NCBI GenBank assembly: GCA_949357655.1 | Contig: CASHTG010000001.1 | Span: 1,488,001 to 1,552,000, forward strand | Length of the DNA stretch: 64,000 nucleotides | Direction of reading: 5' to 3' | Source: Parascedosporium putredinis | Lineage: Eukaryota; Ascomycota; Sordariomycetes; Microascales; Microascaceae | Part shown: piece by piece, positions 23,540 through 36,194 of the stretch | How the letters are laid out: each line of letters opens with the position of its first letter | Position numbering within the stretch: position 1 is the stretch's first letter | Program-made: the position numbers and the translations under genes | Notes under the pieces: generated by a model | The model's database searches: none | What the model was told of the DNA's origin: nothing | Seen by the model: only the letters and a program-made list of their open reading frames with translations

Positions 23540-25294
23540 TCACCTGCGAGGCTTTTTCCCGATACACACATATCTATGATGGTTAGTAGGGTCTCTTTAG
23601 GTGCTTACAATGATAACTTACAAGGGAAAGTATGCCTTTACACCCACCTCGCAACACAGCAGCTCCACGTTAGCCTAGCCCTTTCGAGAAATTCGGCAAT
23701 TCACATACCTTGAAAGCAGGGTTGCTCGCCTCGCTTCTCGCTTGGGCAACCAAGAGTTGAACTTCTGTTATTGACATGCTTAGGAAGAAATTAGCAGCTG
23801 GTGGACACCTCCTAAGAAGATGAAGGGCTCACCCTAAAAACTCTGTGAAAGGGTAGACCGCCATCGAGGACAGTAGATTGTGAACGTTTTCACGATTGGC
23901 AGTCCCGATTCCGCGTTCCCGATCGTCTACAATCTAGTCATTATCTTGCGAGTCATTCCCATCCGAAGAAAGAAAAAGAAATCACACTGGGATGTACCGA
24001 CGCAGGGAGTCTTACTGTTTGGCCAGGCGCACATCGGTAGCGTCAAAACTCGGGACTCGATGTCAACAAAGCCCGCGCTTCTTAGTATAGCCTCCATCTG
24101 CAACGGAGCTCGGGGATCCTTGAAAGGTTGGACGCTGCGAAGGTATCTTCGGGACCATCTTCGGAGAGCATGATCTAACAAACGTGCTCGGCGCGGTTAG
24201 GAATCTTATCATCTTTGGAGTGTCTCTGGCAACGATCATGCCGTGAAAGAGGTGAGAGCTTACCATGCGTCAAGGTACCATTATCCGATTGCGCGTTAAA
24301 GTAAACCTCCACCATTTGACACCATCCTCCCGGCCGCGTGACACGAAAGATATCCGCGAGATAGCCGCGCCATCTGTTTGAGTGGATACCCCCGGCCATC
24401 ATTTGACTGTGGACAAGATCAAAATGGCTAGCCGGAAATGTGAACCTAGAAGCCTCGCGTTAGAACCAGCTTCATGGTTGAACTCTCTTCTGTATGGCTG
24501 TCCTGTCTAACCTCCCGTTTAAGTCATCAATTTGTGGATCGAAATTGTCCGGATAGTCGTCGGGAATCATGTGTGGGCTGACATCGATTCCAGTGACCTA
24601 GTGTCATATCATCAGTCAGTATCGGGGATGCGTCAACTCTGAGAACGGGGAGGGGGATTCTAGAGGGTCACTCTCGAATACATATCACCAAGGATTCGCA
24701 GAAGGCTTGCTAAGACTCCTCTTGCTCAGAAAGAGAGGCAACAGAAACCTTGCATACCATCCCTTCCATAACTACAAGAAGAATGCACCGGTGACTTGGC
24801 CCGTCATCTCGCAACCAAAGCAGCCGCTCACCACCGCCGAGGGTAGAAAACACATACCTCGCAGTTTGGATAGCGTTCAGCGGTCTCTATTGCCCAATTT
24901 CCGGCCCCAAAGCCGCAATCGAGGATTTTTCTTGGGTTTCGAATGGGCGGGAATATTAAACGGTTGTCGAAGACTCGGGAGAACACAGAATGCATGGCCT
25001 CGAGTCTGTCCGCCTCGTCCTAATGATAGAAAGATCGTCATGATTTCAGGCTCCCTTCACAGGCAGTCAGAGTAAACTAACGCCTTACCTCGTCAACGGG
25101 ACAAAAATACACCCCATTCTCGATAGAGTATTTCTGATACTCTCTTCCATGGTGAGTCACGGTATCGAAGAACTCCTGGTCGGCAGGAACAGTGCCCGGA
25201 TCGCTCGAGGATGATGATCTTAAATAAGTTCGTCATCTAACGTTCCCATAGCACATGGTTTTGTTGTGAGTAATGGGGCAAGTTACCTTGTCAT
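23540..25294 (-). CDS. LaeA-like (TAM domain) SAM-dependent methyltransferase, ten exons
   Basis: Exons in coding order: 25287-25294, 25089-25218, 24858-25019, 24512-24597, 24264-24445, 24016-24174, 23833-23926, 23709-23778, 23622-23635, 23540-23573. They total 939 nt, 312 aa, in frame without any correction. Domain marks: N-terminal block GREYQKYSIENGVYFCPVDE typical of fungal TAM-type enzymes; SAM motif I ILDCGFGAGNWAIETAERYP; VTGIDVSPHMIP after it; FDLVHSQMMAGG; RVTRPGGWCQMVEV; and the conserved end AYFPLYVCIGKKP. Such enzymes include the regulator LaeA and tailoring methyltransferases of secondary metabolism. No biosynthetic backbone gene lies nearby, so the substrate cannot be inferred. 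The first exon holds only eight coding bases and exon 9 only fourteen, so automatic prediction would probably miss the ends. Confidence 0.88.
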
Positions 25295-28200
25295 GTTTGG
25301 AAGGAAGAACGGGGAGGATCGTTGTGCAACCTCAAATTGGCGGCCAAATATCGCGAGGGATGCAGAATACCTGTGAACTTCTATCTGGAAGTGGGTGATT
25401 CTGTCAATCTCAGCATCTTAATGATTATCACTCTTAGGTCTCGGCTCTCACGGAAGAAGGCATCTCCAGAAGACTTCCGTCACTGTCGGGCCTAAGCGGA
25501 GCGAGTGCATAGATGGCAACTATTGCTGGGCCGTCCCAAGAGACGCTGATTTAACAAGCGGTCGAGCCTGGAACCCAGAGGAAACTGCACTCAAGGAGTG
25601 GTGGAGCCCTTGTTGTCATAATACGCCGCAGATTGGCTAGCAGAAGGGGGACTTACACCCCAAGATGTGGCCATATACGACATGAAGATCCAAAGGTCAA
25701 CCTGTCCCCTTTAAGCGAGACGGTGTGGCTCCGTATCTAGAGATTCAGTCCACCGTCCTCCACACAAGTGCCTGTCGACGAAAATTCCAGAACAATGGAA
25801 ACAGCTGTGGCAGGCAGGGCCCACCTAGTTTCCACCGCTGAGAAGTGTGGGCCACAACGACGAGACTCCAAAGGATATAAATGAAGAAAAAAAAAAGGGA
25901 CCAAAAGATCAAAGACCATAATAAGGAAGAATGAAAGAAAAGTCGGGAACAGAAAGAAAGGGAGGGGCTTCTCCATGCGCACTCGGTGGGGATGCTCAGC
26001 TTCAGGAAAGTACTAGTACGTGGACCGCTTCTCTTCAATCTTGCTCTATTAGAGGGGTGTTTTTATTGTTTTGATTATAAGCAGTGGGACGACCAAGTGG
26101 ACTGGGGTGGGGGTGGGCGTTTGGAGCAGCAACCTGGCCCTTGGAGAGGAGGGTGGTCACGTCAAGGGGGCCGCATCGTGAGAAGATCTTCCCGAATGGG
26201 CCCCGGTATTGCCAATCTCGAAACGATAGGCTCATCTACAAGTAACATTTGTTGCTGGACGAAAGGAGGGCAGGGAAACAGGCATCGGATCGACGGCTGT
26301 CGATGCCCGAATTCACTTACGAAGGCCGCGTTGACCAAAGAGTGGAATCTACGGTGCCAAAGCATTACAAGGCGGGTAACTCATATTGGAGCTGGATGTG
26401 GGAAACACCCGACCAAACTCTTGGTGCCTTGACTATCGCAGACAACCTACCTGGCTGAGCACAGGTAGCTTCTCTTTCTCTCTAGTAGGGTCTATTTTGG
26501 TTGGCGCTTCGGGGCCATGATGCTCAAGCCATGTTCACGTCCATAAGCGCCCTCGATCAACAGAGAGTGAGGGGCAGGAAACTAGAACTTCGCATGGGAG
26601 AAAGGATCAAAAGGACCCAGTATCTCGCATCTGGGAGGCACTGCTGATTGGCAGCCTGAGCCAAAGAGCCTGGCTCGCAGAGAGCTCCCTAGTTCTGGCG
26701 ACTTAATAGATTGATGCTATTACAATTTCACCAATGGGGCAGATGGTACGTTATGGCTCAAGGGTTTCATTCGAAGCGGGAGAAGCGCCAAGTACGAAGT
26801 AATAACGGCATCATTTCCGGTAGCTCTCATCCCAAAACAGTGGTGGTCAGGCTGGGTCGCTAACACCAGTGCACCGAGTCATGAAAACGTTGCAAGGCAT
26901 GGGTAGGCGGGGGTGCAAAATGTTCGTTTGCGCAAGATGTGCTGTGTTCGACCGGGGGTTGGGCGCGGACGAAGCTAATAATGAAGAGAAGGGGAGGGGC
27001 TGGCCTGGTGCCAGTCGCGAGCGGAAGAGGTGGGCAAATACCGAGGACGTGGACTTGGGATTCTCCTCTCAAGAAAGGGCCGAGCAAACGTCACTGAGGC
27101 CGCCGCCCCGAAACGGGATAGTACGGGGCACGGTTGAGCAAGCAAGAATAGAGAATGGTAAGGCAGAACGGGAACTCAAGGTCCCGCCGCCGCCGCCACT
27201 TGAAGGAAGTGGTGGTTGGTTATTAGTCGATAAGTGCAGGCCTGTGGAACAGGTTCGGCTCGCTTGAGCCTAGAGAGACAGGCTAAACAGGCACGAGAGA
27301 CGAAAGGACCTTGGTCAATCGTTGGCATACCGTATAGTATTACAGAACGGCGACTGGGAAGGGAAGCATTTCCGACCCTTTAGTCCTTTCTCCGCACACC
27401 AAGGAAGCGAAGTGGGTGGGATGGAGTGGGATCTTGGTGGTTCTTGATCACCTCCACGCAGGGATTCTCGGGGCTTGTTGCGGAGCAGTGAAAACGAGTG
27501 CGAAAGCCCACCCACACTTTCTTAAGGCGAAGAGGCGTCGACCACTCACGCTACAGACACGGGAGAGAACGGTGGCGGGTGAGACGCGGGAGGTAATCGA
27601 TGCATTTGAATCTCGAGAGGCTACACTGCTTCGCCTGTCAGCACTCGCTTCGTACGAAACACCCATAACCAACTTCCCGAGGTAGGTAATACTGAAATGC
27701 TTCAGGGCAACAGTGGAGCTGATTGTGTCAACCACGCGAGGAGTGAGTCGGGAGACGGAAACGGTGGCTATCAGACAAGCGCCGCACGTCTCAACACCAA
27801 ACTTGGGTGTTTGGACATTCTCCCATCCTCGGACTCTGCCCCTAATAAGCCGTCCTTGCTCTTGCTTGAAGTCCTCTCCTCCCACTCGTCTCGTCTCTGG
27901 TTAAGATTTGGAGGCTCACAAGCCGAAGAGGCCGCTAGTGGGATCCCCTGGACATCCACCATGGAGCTGGGACTTGGATTCGCGTCTTGCACAAGGCAAG
28001 GACTCGCCCATCCAATTTTGTTCTCGACAGGGATGTTTGAAAAGTCGGACATCCATGCTTCCTCTCACCAAACTTGCACAAAGCACGAACCACTTCGCCC
28101 CTCTTTAGAACGGGCCGCTGCGGCTGATGTTTGGCTGGACCCTCCCACCTCGCAGTCTGGCCTATCTCTGAAGCCTCCTCTTCAAGGTAGGAAAGTGGAT

Positions 28201-30538
28201 GGGGTATTAGTCGGCACAGATACTGATTAGAGGTCTAGACACACCTCCTCTATTAGCTCGTCCACTAAGCTGTTCCGATACATCGACCACATTCATCCAC
28301 ATTGCACATCATCCATCGACACATGGACTCACATGCACACACAAAGGAGCCTCGGATGAGCTTAAATGAGAACCAAACTCGCCAAGGAAGGAACTAGAAA
28401 TGATAAGAAAAATAACAAAAAGAACCAGCTTTTCCGGGCAACGTGGGGCTTGGAAGACCGCTGGAGCGGGGAAGGGTGTGAGACGGGGAAGGGGAGATAC
28501 CTGAATTTGGAAATATCGCACCCACAGCTGCCATCGCGACGTCCCATGACAACTTGTTCTTGGCCGGACGACCTCCACTTCGCTGCCGCCGTAACCCACT
28601 CCACTAAACCGGGTCGAGGAATCCCAGCGGGGAGGCGCCGCCATGCCTTAAACAGGGAGAGTGGTGGGTACCAAGAATGCAGGAGAAGAGATGCGAACAT
28701 GATATTACAGCCGTCTCTTTCACCGAAACCGTTGCGTAATCTTCCCTGTCGCCCTTTATTAACCTGCAGCGACTCCTTCGATAACCTTTGGCAACTCACT
28801 GCCTTGGAGTGGCCAGCAGGCAAGCAACGGCTGGTAGTACGAAAACCCCCTGAGAATGGAACCCTCCATAATAGCGAGGCACCTTCATCAGGGATGGTGG
28901 TTTGAAGAGAAGAAGAAGACGGCTTGGGAAAACGGGCAATGGAGGAGAGACCTGCTCTCAGAATTGTGCAACCGATTTTTTTTTTTTTTTAACATGAGGG
29001 CAAGACGAAGGAGGGAGGAGGGTGACTACCGATGAGCTACTCCAGAATCAGGTTGGGTTCAATGTTAGCATCAAAGTGGCTAGCGTCCCTTACCAGGGCT
29101 TCACACTCTGCCGGTTTCCAAAGACCACATCAATCATTAGTGTGTAGTTTTCTTTCTTGTTTCTTCTCAAACACCTCTAGCGCAGGTCTTAGGGTGAATC
29201 AAGTGACGTTGGCTCGGAGGCAGGCCTCTAAGACTTCACTATTCAAGTGGATAAACCGGGCCCAGCATTCTGGTTTGGCATTGACATTAGGGATTTTAGG
29301 GAGACCAAGCCGCCACCGCACCGAACCCGCAAATTACTAGATTATATGAAGCCTTGGGCAACAGATGTGAAGGGTGAGAAGGCAAAAGGCTGATTTTCCA
29401 ACAGCTGACGAGATACAAGTTGATAGATGATGGAGGGTGGTGTTTGTTTCATTAATGCTCTTTTTCTTCTTCTTTCTCTCTCTCCTATTGCTTCAAGCTT
29501 GAGGGATGGGGATCCAGCAGTTGAGGGATATGGAACTAGGCGGAACATTCCCGTCCTATTGAGCCACTTTGGGGAGGCCTGGTGCTGGCCTGGTCCTGGA
29601 TTAATACTCTTACCAACGTGGCGTGTCTGGTCACATCGATGATTCCTTGTCAAGGAGACTTGGCCAGCAGCATAGTGTGCGCTTTCCCACCCACCCCGTC
29701 TCGCTCGCCTCCTGGTTCGCAGTTGAGAATCGGAACGTTGAAAAGGTACCGATCCAGTGGTTTCAAGTGGCGGGGGTACCTTTCAACTCGTCCTACGGGG
29801 CTTTGGGAATCCGGATTAGCCCTGGGGAAAGATACGAAGTGAATATGATGGGAAGGAGATAAAGGCACGGAGGGGATAAGAGAAAGGGGAATGACGAAAC
29901 GCGCAGACCGAAGAATGTTCTCTGTGGCCCACTCTCCTCGTCCTCATCCCCCTCCCTCGAGTCTCTTCGCTCTTTTGACTGGCCCCTCTATGACTGCCCT
30001 GACCAAAACTATACAAAGAGAGCGAGTACGAGTTGGCCGACACAAGCCTGCACAGTTACAGCATGTTAACGTGGACTGGTCTCCTGCGCACGCAAGGATG
30101 CAGGAGCAAACGCAGGTGGCCGCACACAACAGGACACGATACAAAGGCTACAACGCGACAGGACACGACACGACATGACACGACACAGCACTCCACACCA
30201 CAATTTCTACACTACCGAGGTATGGATACACTCTTACGTTACAAGTACATCTATCGCACGAGGCGGCATGAGGGTGTCTGTGCATCCGGCCTAGCAATGC
30301 TCTGGGCACTCAACCGTGGACCCAAACTGGTGGGATCCGGTTGTGAAAAATAAACTCGGCGGTGGTGGTTCGGCTTCTAGGGTGTCAATTTCCTCCTGGA
30401 CTTTTGGACGTGCGCTGGCGTATGTAGCACGCGGGTAGCTTGCCTCCTAGGATAGTGGCAAGAGTCGAGCAGGCAGTCGACGACAGCAGTCGAGGGATTG
30501 TGATCCCACTCTAGAACTTGTCGAGTTCACAAAACTAG

Positions 30539-30591
<53 letters not shown>

Positions 30592-33500
30592 CACACACAT
30601 GCACGCACGCACCCATGCGCCTAGTACACACCATAGTATTACCCGAGGCAAACATGTACCTGGTGGATGGGTTTACGAACCCCAACATAAAGGGTAGAAA
30701 CTCTCAGAGAAGTCCATGTAGGTACTAACCTCTCACCAAGTTGCCTAGTGTAGGTGTGATGATGCTATTAATACAAGTTATAGTGAGGGATTCAAAAGGA
30801 GACCGTCCCATAATACTTCAATGTCAAAGTGCATGATGGAAAGTCTCGGCGAGGTGCTGAAGGAAGGGGAGGGGGCCAGCTCGTCACCCAGCACAGTCAG
30901 CCAGCCAGTTAGCCAGCCTGCCTGCCCATGCCTGGCTCCGACCACACGCCACACCAGCCCTAGCCCTTTAGACTGCGAGAAACCCAGAGGAGTGGATGGA
31001 TTTCACACCCTCCCCACGCCCCCTTTTCTTCCCTTCTTCTTCTGTCAACCCATGTCGCCTCCCGTCACCTCTCTCCCCTCCCTCACCAAGTTTTCGGAAC
31101 AGCTCAACCACCTGGTATTGCTTTTGTACCCCAGCCCCTCCGAGCCAAGGTCAATCGAACGGGTGGTGATTGCCAACTAACTCACACCAGCTCGTCAGCT
31201 TCAGCTTGAGGAACATCACTTGTAGCCGCTGAGCTATCACCGACTCCGTCTCTCTTGGTGTGTTAGCAGTGGCTTTGCAAAGCGAGGTGTCATTTCCCGT
31301 CTACGGTGATGGCTTGTATTGTGATTCAACCCACGGACTACTTCAGGAGAGCATCGTAATCTCTCGTTCAGTACCGAGGTATGGACTGTTGTCCTTCGTA
31401 CTTGTACCATGGCCATGCGGGGATGTTGCGCTTTCGGCCGGCCAATTCGATGGCTTTCGGGATTTATTGCTCCTGGGGATTTTCAAGGGAAGAAGAAAAA
31501 TCAAAACCGTACCAGATTCTCGGGTTTTCCCACTCGTCAGGTTAACCCTTTGTTTTTTTCCCTCAAGACCATGCGATCCATGGTCACCTCTTCATTCCAC
31601 CTATTCAGTCACGACACCCCTCTAGGTCTATTTTTGATCCATTTTTCTTCCCTTCCCTTTCCATTCTTCTCTTTTTTTCTCTTTCCATTTATATCCCTTC
31701 CCTCCATGCTCTCTCAAGCTCGCTTTCCCCACATTTTCCGTGTTTCCTACGATGATTCAGTCATTGATTTGTGAGCTGCTCGCCGCGAGGTATCGGTACA
31801 TGTGTGCTTTTTTTCTGCCTGCCGCTTTTCTTCTCTTCATTAATACCTCAAATATCACTGTATCCTCCCTCGGAGCATGTTTGGCCGTTTCTCGCTACTC
31901 CGTCATCCTTTGAACCCACCACCCCGGACCCTTGCTTCCAAACTTGGCTCGGCGCCCCCCTTGTCCCCTTCCCTTGCCTTCACTCCACTCTCCTGACGTT
32001 TGTCCCAGGCCCTTGGATTCCCACGGGCTCTTCCTCAAGCTAGCGCGCCTTTTTCTTTGTCCACCTTCTGCCTTTTCTGGAGGGGGAAAAAGTACCTCAG
32101 CACAATGTGCTTGTTTGTGCTTGTCTTGTGTTTGCCTGTGCGTGGAATATGTATGTGTGCGTCGGCCTATGTGCGTGTGTGCGTGGGTGCACATTGTCAT
32201 TCGGGTTCACAAGGGACGGATGCATCATCCTGCGTTCGCGTTGATGTGAACGAGGAGGCGAAGCTCAACGTTCTAGTCGCGAGAAGAAGAATATTAAGGA
32301 GAGACAAAAGAGAGAGATTCTGCAAGGTGACAAGGGAGATGTGCTAGCGTGGCTCGCAAATTACCGTCCGTCTGAGCAACTTGCTAACCCTGAACAGGGC
32401 CCCCGTGCCGCTGATTGCGCCAACTTCCCGGGAGTGACCCAGAGTTTCGGTAATGTCTGGTACGTATAATTACTTCGCTTGGGGTGGACCAGTCTTTTCT
32501 CCTCAGACAAAGGACAGAGTGTAAGAGGAAGGGGACTGCCTGCTTGTTGACTTTTGATCATCCCCTGTTTTTCCCCTTCTGTGTTTCTCCTCGTTTATAT
32601 TACAATGTGACTTAGTCACGGAAATCCCCGAATCATCCCTTCGGAGGGTGACGAGGGCTGAAAGCGCCGGCGTCCCAAGATCTGAGAAGTGAGCAGTGAG
32701 CCGGGCATTTGATTGATTAGGTCGCAACTAATGACCTAATTCCCTGAATGGGGGTCAAGTTGTGCTAGGCTCCGGACGCTCAAATAGAGCATCTGCGAGC
32801 CTTCCTCTTCATGCCGGTATCGAAACCCCGACATGTCGCTTCGAGCCCCGTGGTATTTTTCGCCACGGGCCATCAACCAGTACCAGTAATACCAAGGGAT
32901 GCATAGTGGTGTAGGTACGGATCCATGGGCGAATATTAAACAAAAGTAGGCTCTCTGCAACGGCGTGTGTGAGGCTGGCAAGGCTTACATGGTGGCATAG
33001 CTGGCGTCATAAGCATCCTCGGTTTGGAGGCAAAACGAGTAATACTCTATGAATAGCCTTGGGCATGTTTCAATGCTCGTATGGCTTCCCTGGGGTTTCA
33101 TCTTTACCACCTTGTGGTTTTCCCAGTGACGGTTATCGATCACTGGAGAAGATCGGTTGGGGGCCGTTTCTTCTTCCCTCTTCCTCTCCAACGTCTCCCT
33201 AGAAATCATAAGGCTCTCTTTATTATCGTCTTCCCCACCTGACAAAGGGTTGGCAGTTGAGGACCCCAGTTGCTCCCATGGATCCTTCCCACCCCCTCCC
33301 TGCTCTCTCCGTGATGCCACTCTGTCTCACAATATTAGTGGAATGCCCTAGGCCGGGCTTATTCCCAGCAACATTGGAGGGCTCTCCCCGTCCCACCTCT
33401 GATCCGTCCCTGACATGGAGGGCGAAGATGCAACAATACTCTTCGCCGGGTTCCACCAAGAGCGTGAGAGAGGAGATTTCGAGCTCAGGCCTAGATGCTA

Positions 33501-36194
33501 CCTCCGGCCGGAGATACGTGCAACCTTTTCTTGCTCACCCTCTCTCATACTTTAGCCCCCTTCTTACGTCTTGTCACCTTTCCTGTGCCCCCTGCCCTGT
33601 CAAAGAAAATTGTCAGAACCGGTCATCCTTGCCCCATTCTCTGAGACGCCGCGAGGTCGAACTCAATAGCAGGAAGCAAGCAATAGGTCTCTAGCTAACC
33701 TGGACCTCGTTCGCACACCCTCACCCCCTTTGAACCCTAACTATCTCACTCTTCCCCCCTCCCCCACCATGCAAACCTCTTGACAAGCCAATCTCGGCGA
33801 GGTGAGGTGCTCGTTTTCGACCCTCTGCCCCGCCACTTGCCCTCATCCTTGTCTTCTTCTTCTTCTTTATCCTCTCCACCCTACCCCAACGTCCGTTTAG
33901 GGAACGGGGACAAGCGCAGGCCCTCGCTTACGAGTGGCGAGGATGGTCAAAAGCCTCGTGATGCATCGAGCAAGGCAAGAGGAACTGGAGGGGAGGCGAA
34001 TGTTTCGAACAAGAAGTGGGTTAAATCAAGAAAGGGAGAAAAAGAACCCGGCAGTAGTATCCACGAGAGGCGGAAGTTCTTCGCAGTGCGACGTGACGTG
34101 TCGAAAAGGCAATGTTTGTTTCGGCATCTCTCCACTCGCTTCTACGCCCCTCCCCTTCCCCTCGTTTATCGTAATACAAAAGCCCATGCCAGTACTACTC
34201 TTGAAGCACCTTGGCTTTACTGCGGCGAAACTCTTCTCGTCCCAGGTGTTTGGCTCGCGGGACTTTCTATCGAGGAGGACACAGCGAATAAGAGACGGAC
34301 GTCGGGTTTGGGAGTTGGTGGGGAAGCACTCGTCTCCTGGGTAGAGACTCTATTATCTCCTTTTCACTCCTCCATGAAAGAGCTTCCTTCCCTCACCGTT
34401 TCTTCCTCCCAAAACCCCTGCGTACTTCCCTCGGTTGATCCCCTCTTCTCTCCCTCCCGGGGTGCTCCCCGTCTTCCCTCTTTCCCGCCCCCTCGTAGCT
34501 TCGCACGACATAATATCTCATCTAGCACTCGCGTCTCTCCTCGGCCTGATCCGGCGCCGTTTCCCCACGTAGTCGGTGCCTGCTAAGGACGGCCTGACGC
34601 AATGTGGTGCCCAAGTCTCGACACGCCCCCCTCCCTCCCCTCTTCTCTTTCCTCTTCCTTGCCCCCTTCCTTTGGGTCACTGGCATGTCAAGTTTGCCAG
34701 GGGGAGGGCAAAGGAGAGAAAGTGAAGAAAGGACAAAAAGCGTTACGGGGCCCCGGTTCGCAGCTGGCTTCCCTTCCTTCCTTGACGTATCTCGCATTCT
34801 CCATCCGTTCTTGCCACCGGCAGGAGGGAGAAGGGAACCGGAGCCAGCAACCCTGTTGCTGGATCTTTCATCCTTTCGGAATGACAGATGACAGCCTCTT
34901 TACTCACGGCAGCATGGGCCCAGCATTGACAATCAATATCTCTTGGTCTCCACCCTCTCCGGCTCGTTTCTATCATACCCCCTACCCCCTTCTCCTCCCC
35001 CCTCTTCCTCCCGGCTCTCCCAAACAGCCTACTGCAGCCGTCACTCTAATACTCAACAGGTCCACCCCTCCCCCTTTGGCTTCTCGTCCTTCCCCTTGGA
35101 ACCAAAGACTTTTTCGCCCAAAAGCCATCAGTGTAATTATGCATGTGGCGGTTCCAGACATTTGGGAGAGGGGGGCAAGGAGAGTTGAGGGGAAGAGAAA
35201 GGAGGAGGAAGAAAAGGCAAAAGCTCAGACAAGCAGAGAGAAAGTCCCGGCCCCTCTCTCCTTCAAGCGCCGGAAAACAGAGGAAGAGAAGGCGGTTCGG
35301 TTTTTCTTTTTTTTCTTTTTTTTTCCACCTCCTCTCCCATCGTTCGAGTAGACATCCATTCCTCTTTCTCCAAGGCTTGCATCTACCACAATCGATAGTG
35401 TCGAACATCAATCATCACATCCAAAAGGCTTGGTACCTCCCGTGTCTCTCCCGGGTGCTCAAGCGATGTTTGCGGCTAGGTGGGCCGAGAAACGAAAGGT
35501 GAGGGAGAAACAGGCTTCCAGGGATGCGCATTTACTCGGCGACGGGAGGCGAAGATCATTCGCTTTCCTTCCCCTCGCCCCTCCTTGGGCCCGCCTCTCC
35601 TGGGGCCCGGAAGCGAGGAGAAGGTGTGAAACATCCAAGATCACCCATGGCACCAGAAAATCTTCTTTGGGGCGGTAAACAAGTTTGGAGACGCTCTCGC
35701 GATAATTAAAATTTGTGTTACGTCTTTCCGCCCCCCTCCCCCGCACGAAAGGGCAAGACTGCTCTCTGCTTTTGCTTTTAGTTGTTTTTCCTATTGGAAT
35801 CATGTAAAATTACAGTGTTTGCTTTATAGATAGGTAGTAGGAAAGGGAAATAAAATGAAATGATAAGGGGCGGGGCACGAGATGGAAGGGAAGGCAAGAA
35901 GAAACATCCCGGACCCAAATCGTCCTCTCGGACCGTTGGGGCCTAGACGATCTTCTGCAGGATATACATATGAGGTATATCTCCATCATTCCGCCTGTTC
36001 CCTCCAAGTAGGAGGCCGTCTATGTGATTGATTCTCCACATGCCGAGATGAAACGCCAAACCCAACCGAAACTAGATCACCCGCGATCAAGTGCCGGGTT
36101 GAAGAAAGTAATGAAAGCGCATTCGGGATGATAGCATCTGTCAAGCCATAAACGCACGCATACGGCATTTCGCCATCATTGGCCATGACACCAT
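25295..36194. other. 10.9 kb gene-free stretch
   Basis: No recognisable protein or RNA gene. The longest frames, 268 aa at 33780-34586 and 249 aa at 34602-35351 (plus), translate mainly Ser/Pro/Leu/Arg low-complexity sequence from CT-rich DNA and look like chance frames. CT-rich plus-strand tracts occur at about 31540-32060 and 33820-35100. Two TACCGAGGTA motifs lie at 30223 and 31372, and a CA microsatellite at 30546. The sequence is not AT-rich, so it does not look like RIP-mutated repeats. It may hold long noncoding RNA, very long leaders or genes I cannot recognise. Confidence 0.5.
30546..30590. repeat. (CA)n microsatellite
   Basis: About 22 uninterrupted CA units, followed after one interruption by further ACAC and ACGC units to about 30610. 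Confidence 0.92.

Noticed and set aside
33780..35351. Two long plus-strand frames (268 and 249 aa)
   Set aside because: They arise from CT-rich DNA, translate to Ser/Pro/Arg low-complexity sequence, have no motif, and other frames here are also open for long stretches.
25295..36194. RIP-degraded transposon block
   Set aside because: The DNA is not AT-rich, TpA is not visibly excessive, and no transposase or polymerase remnants were seen.
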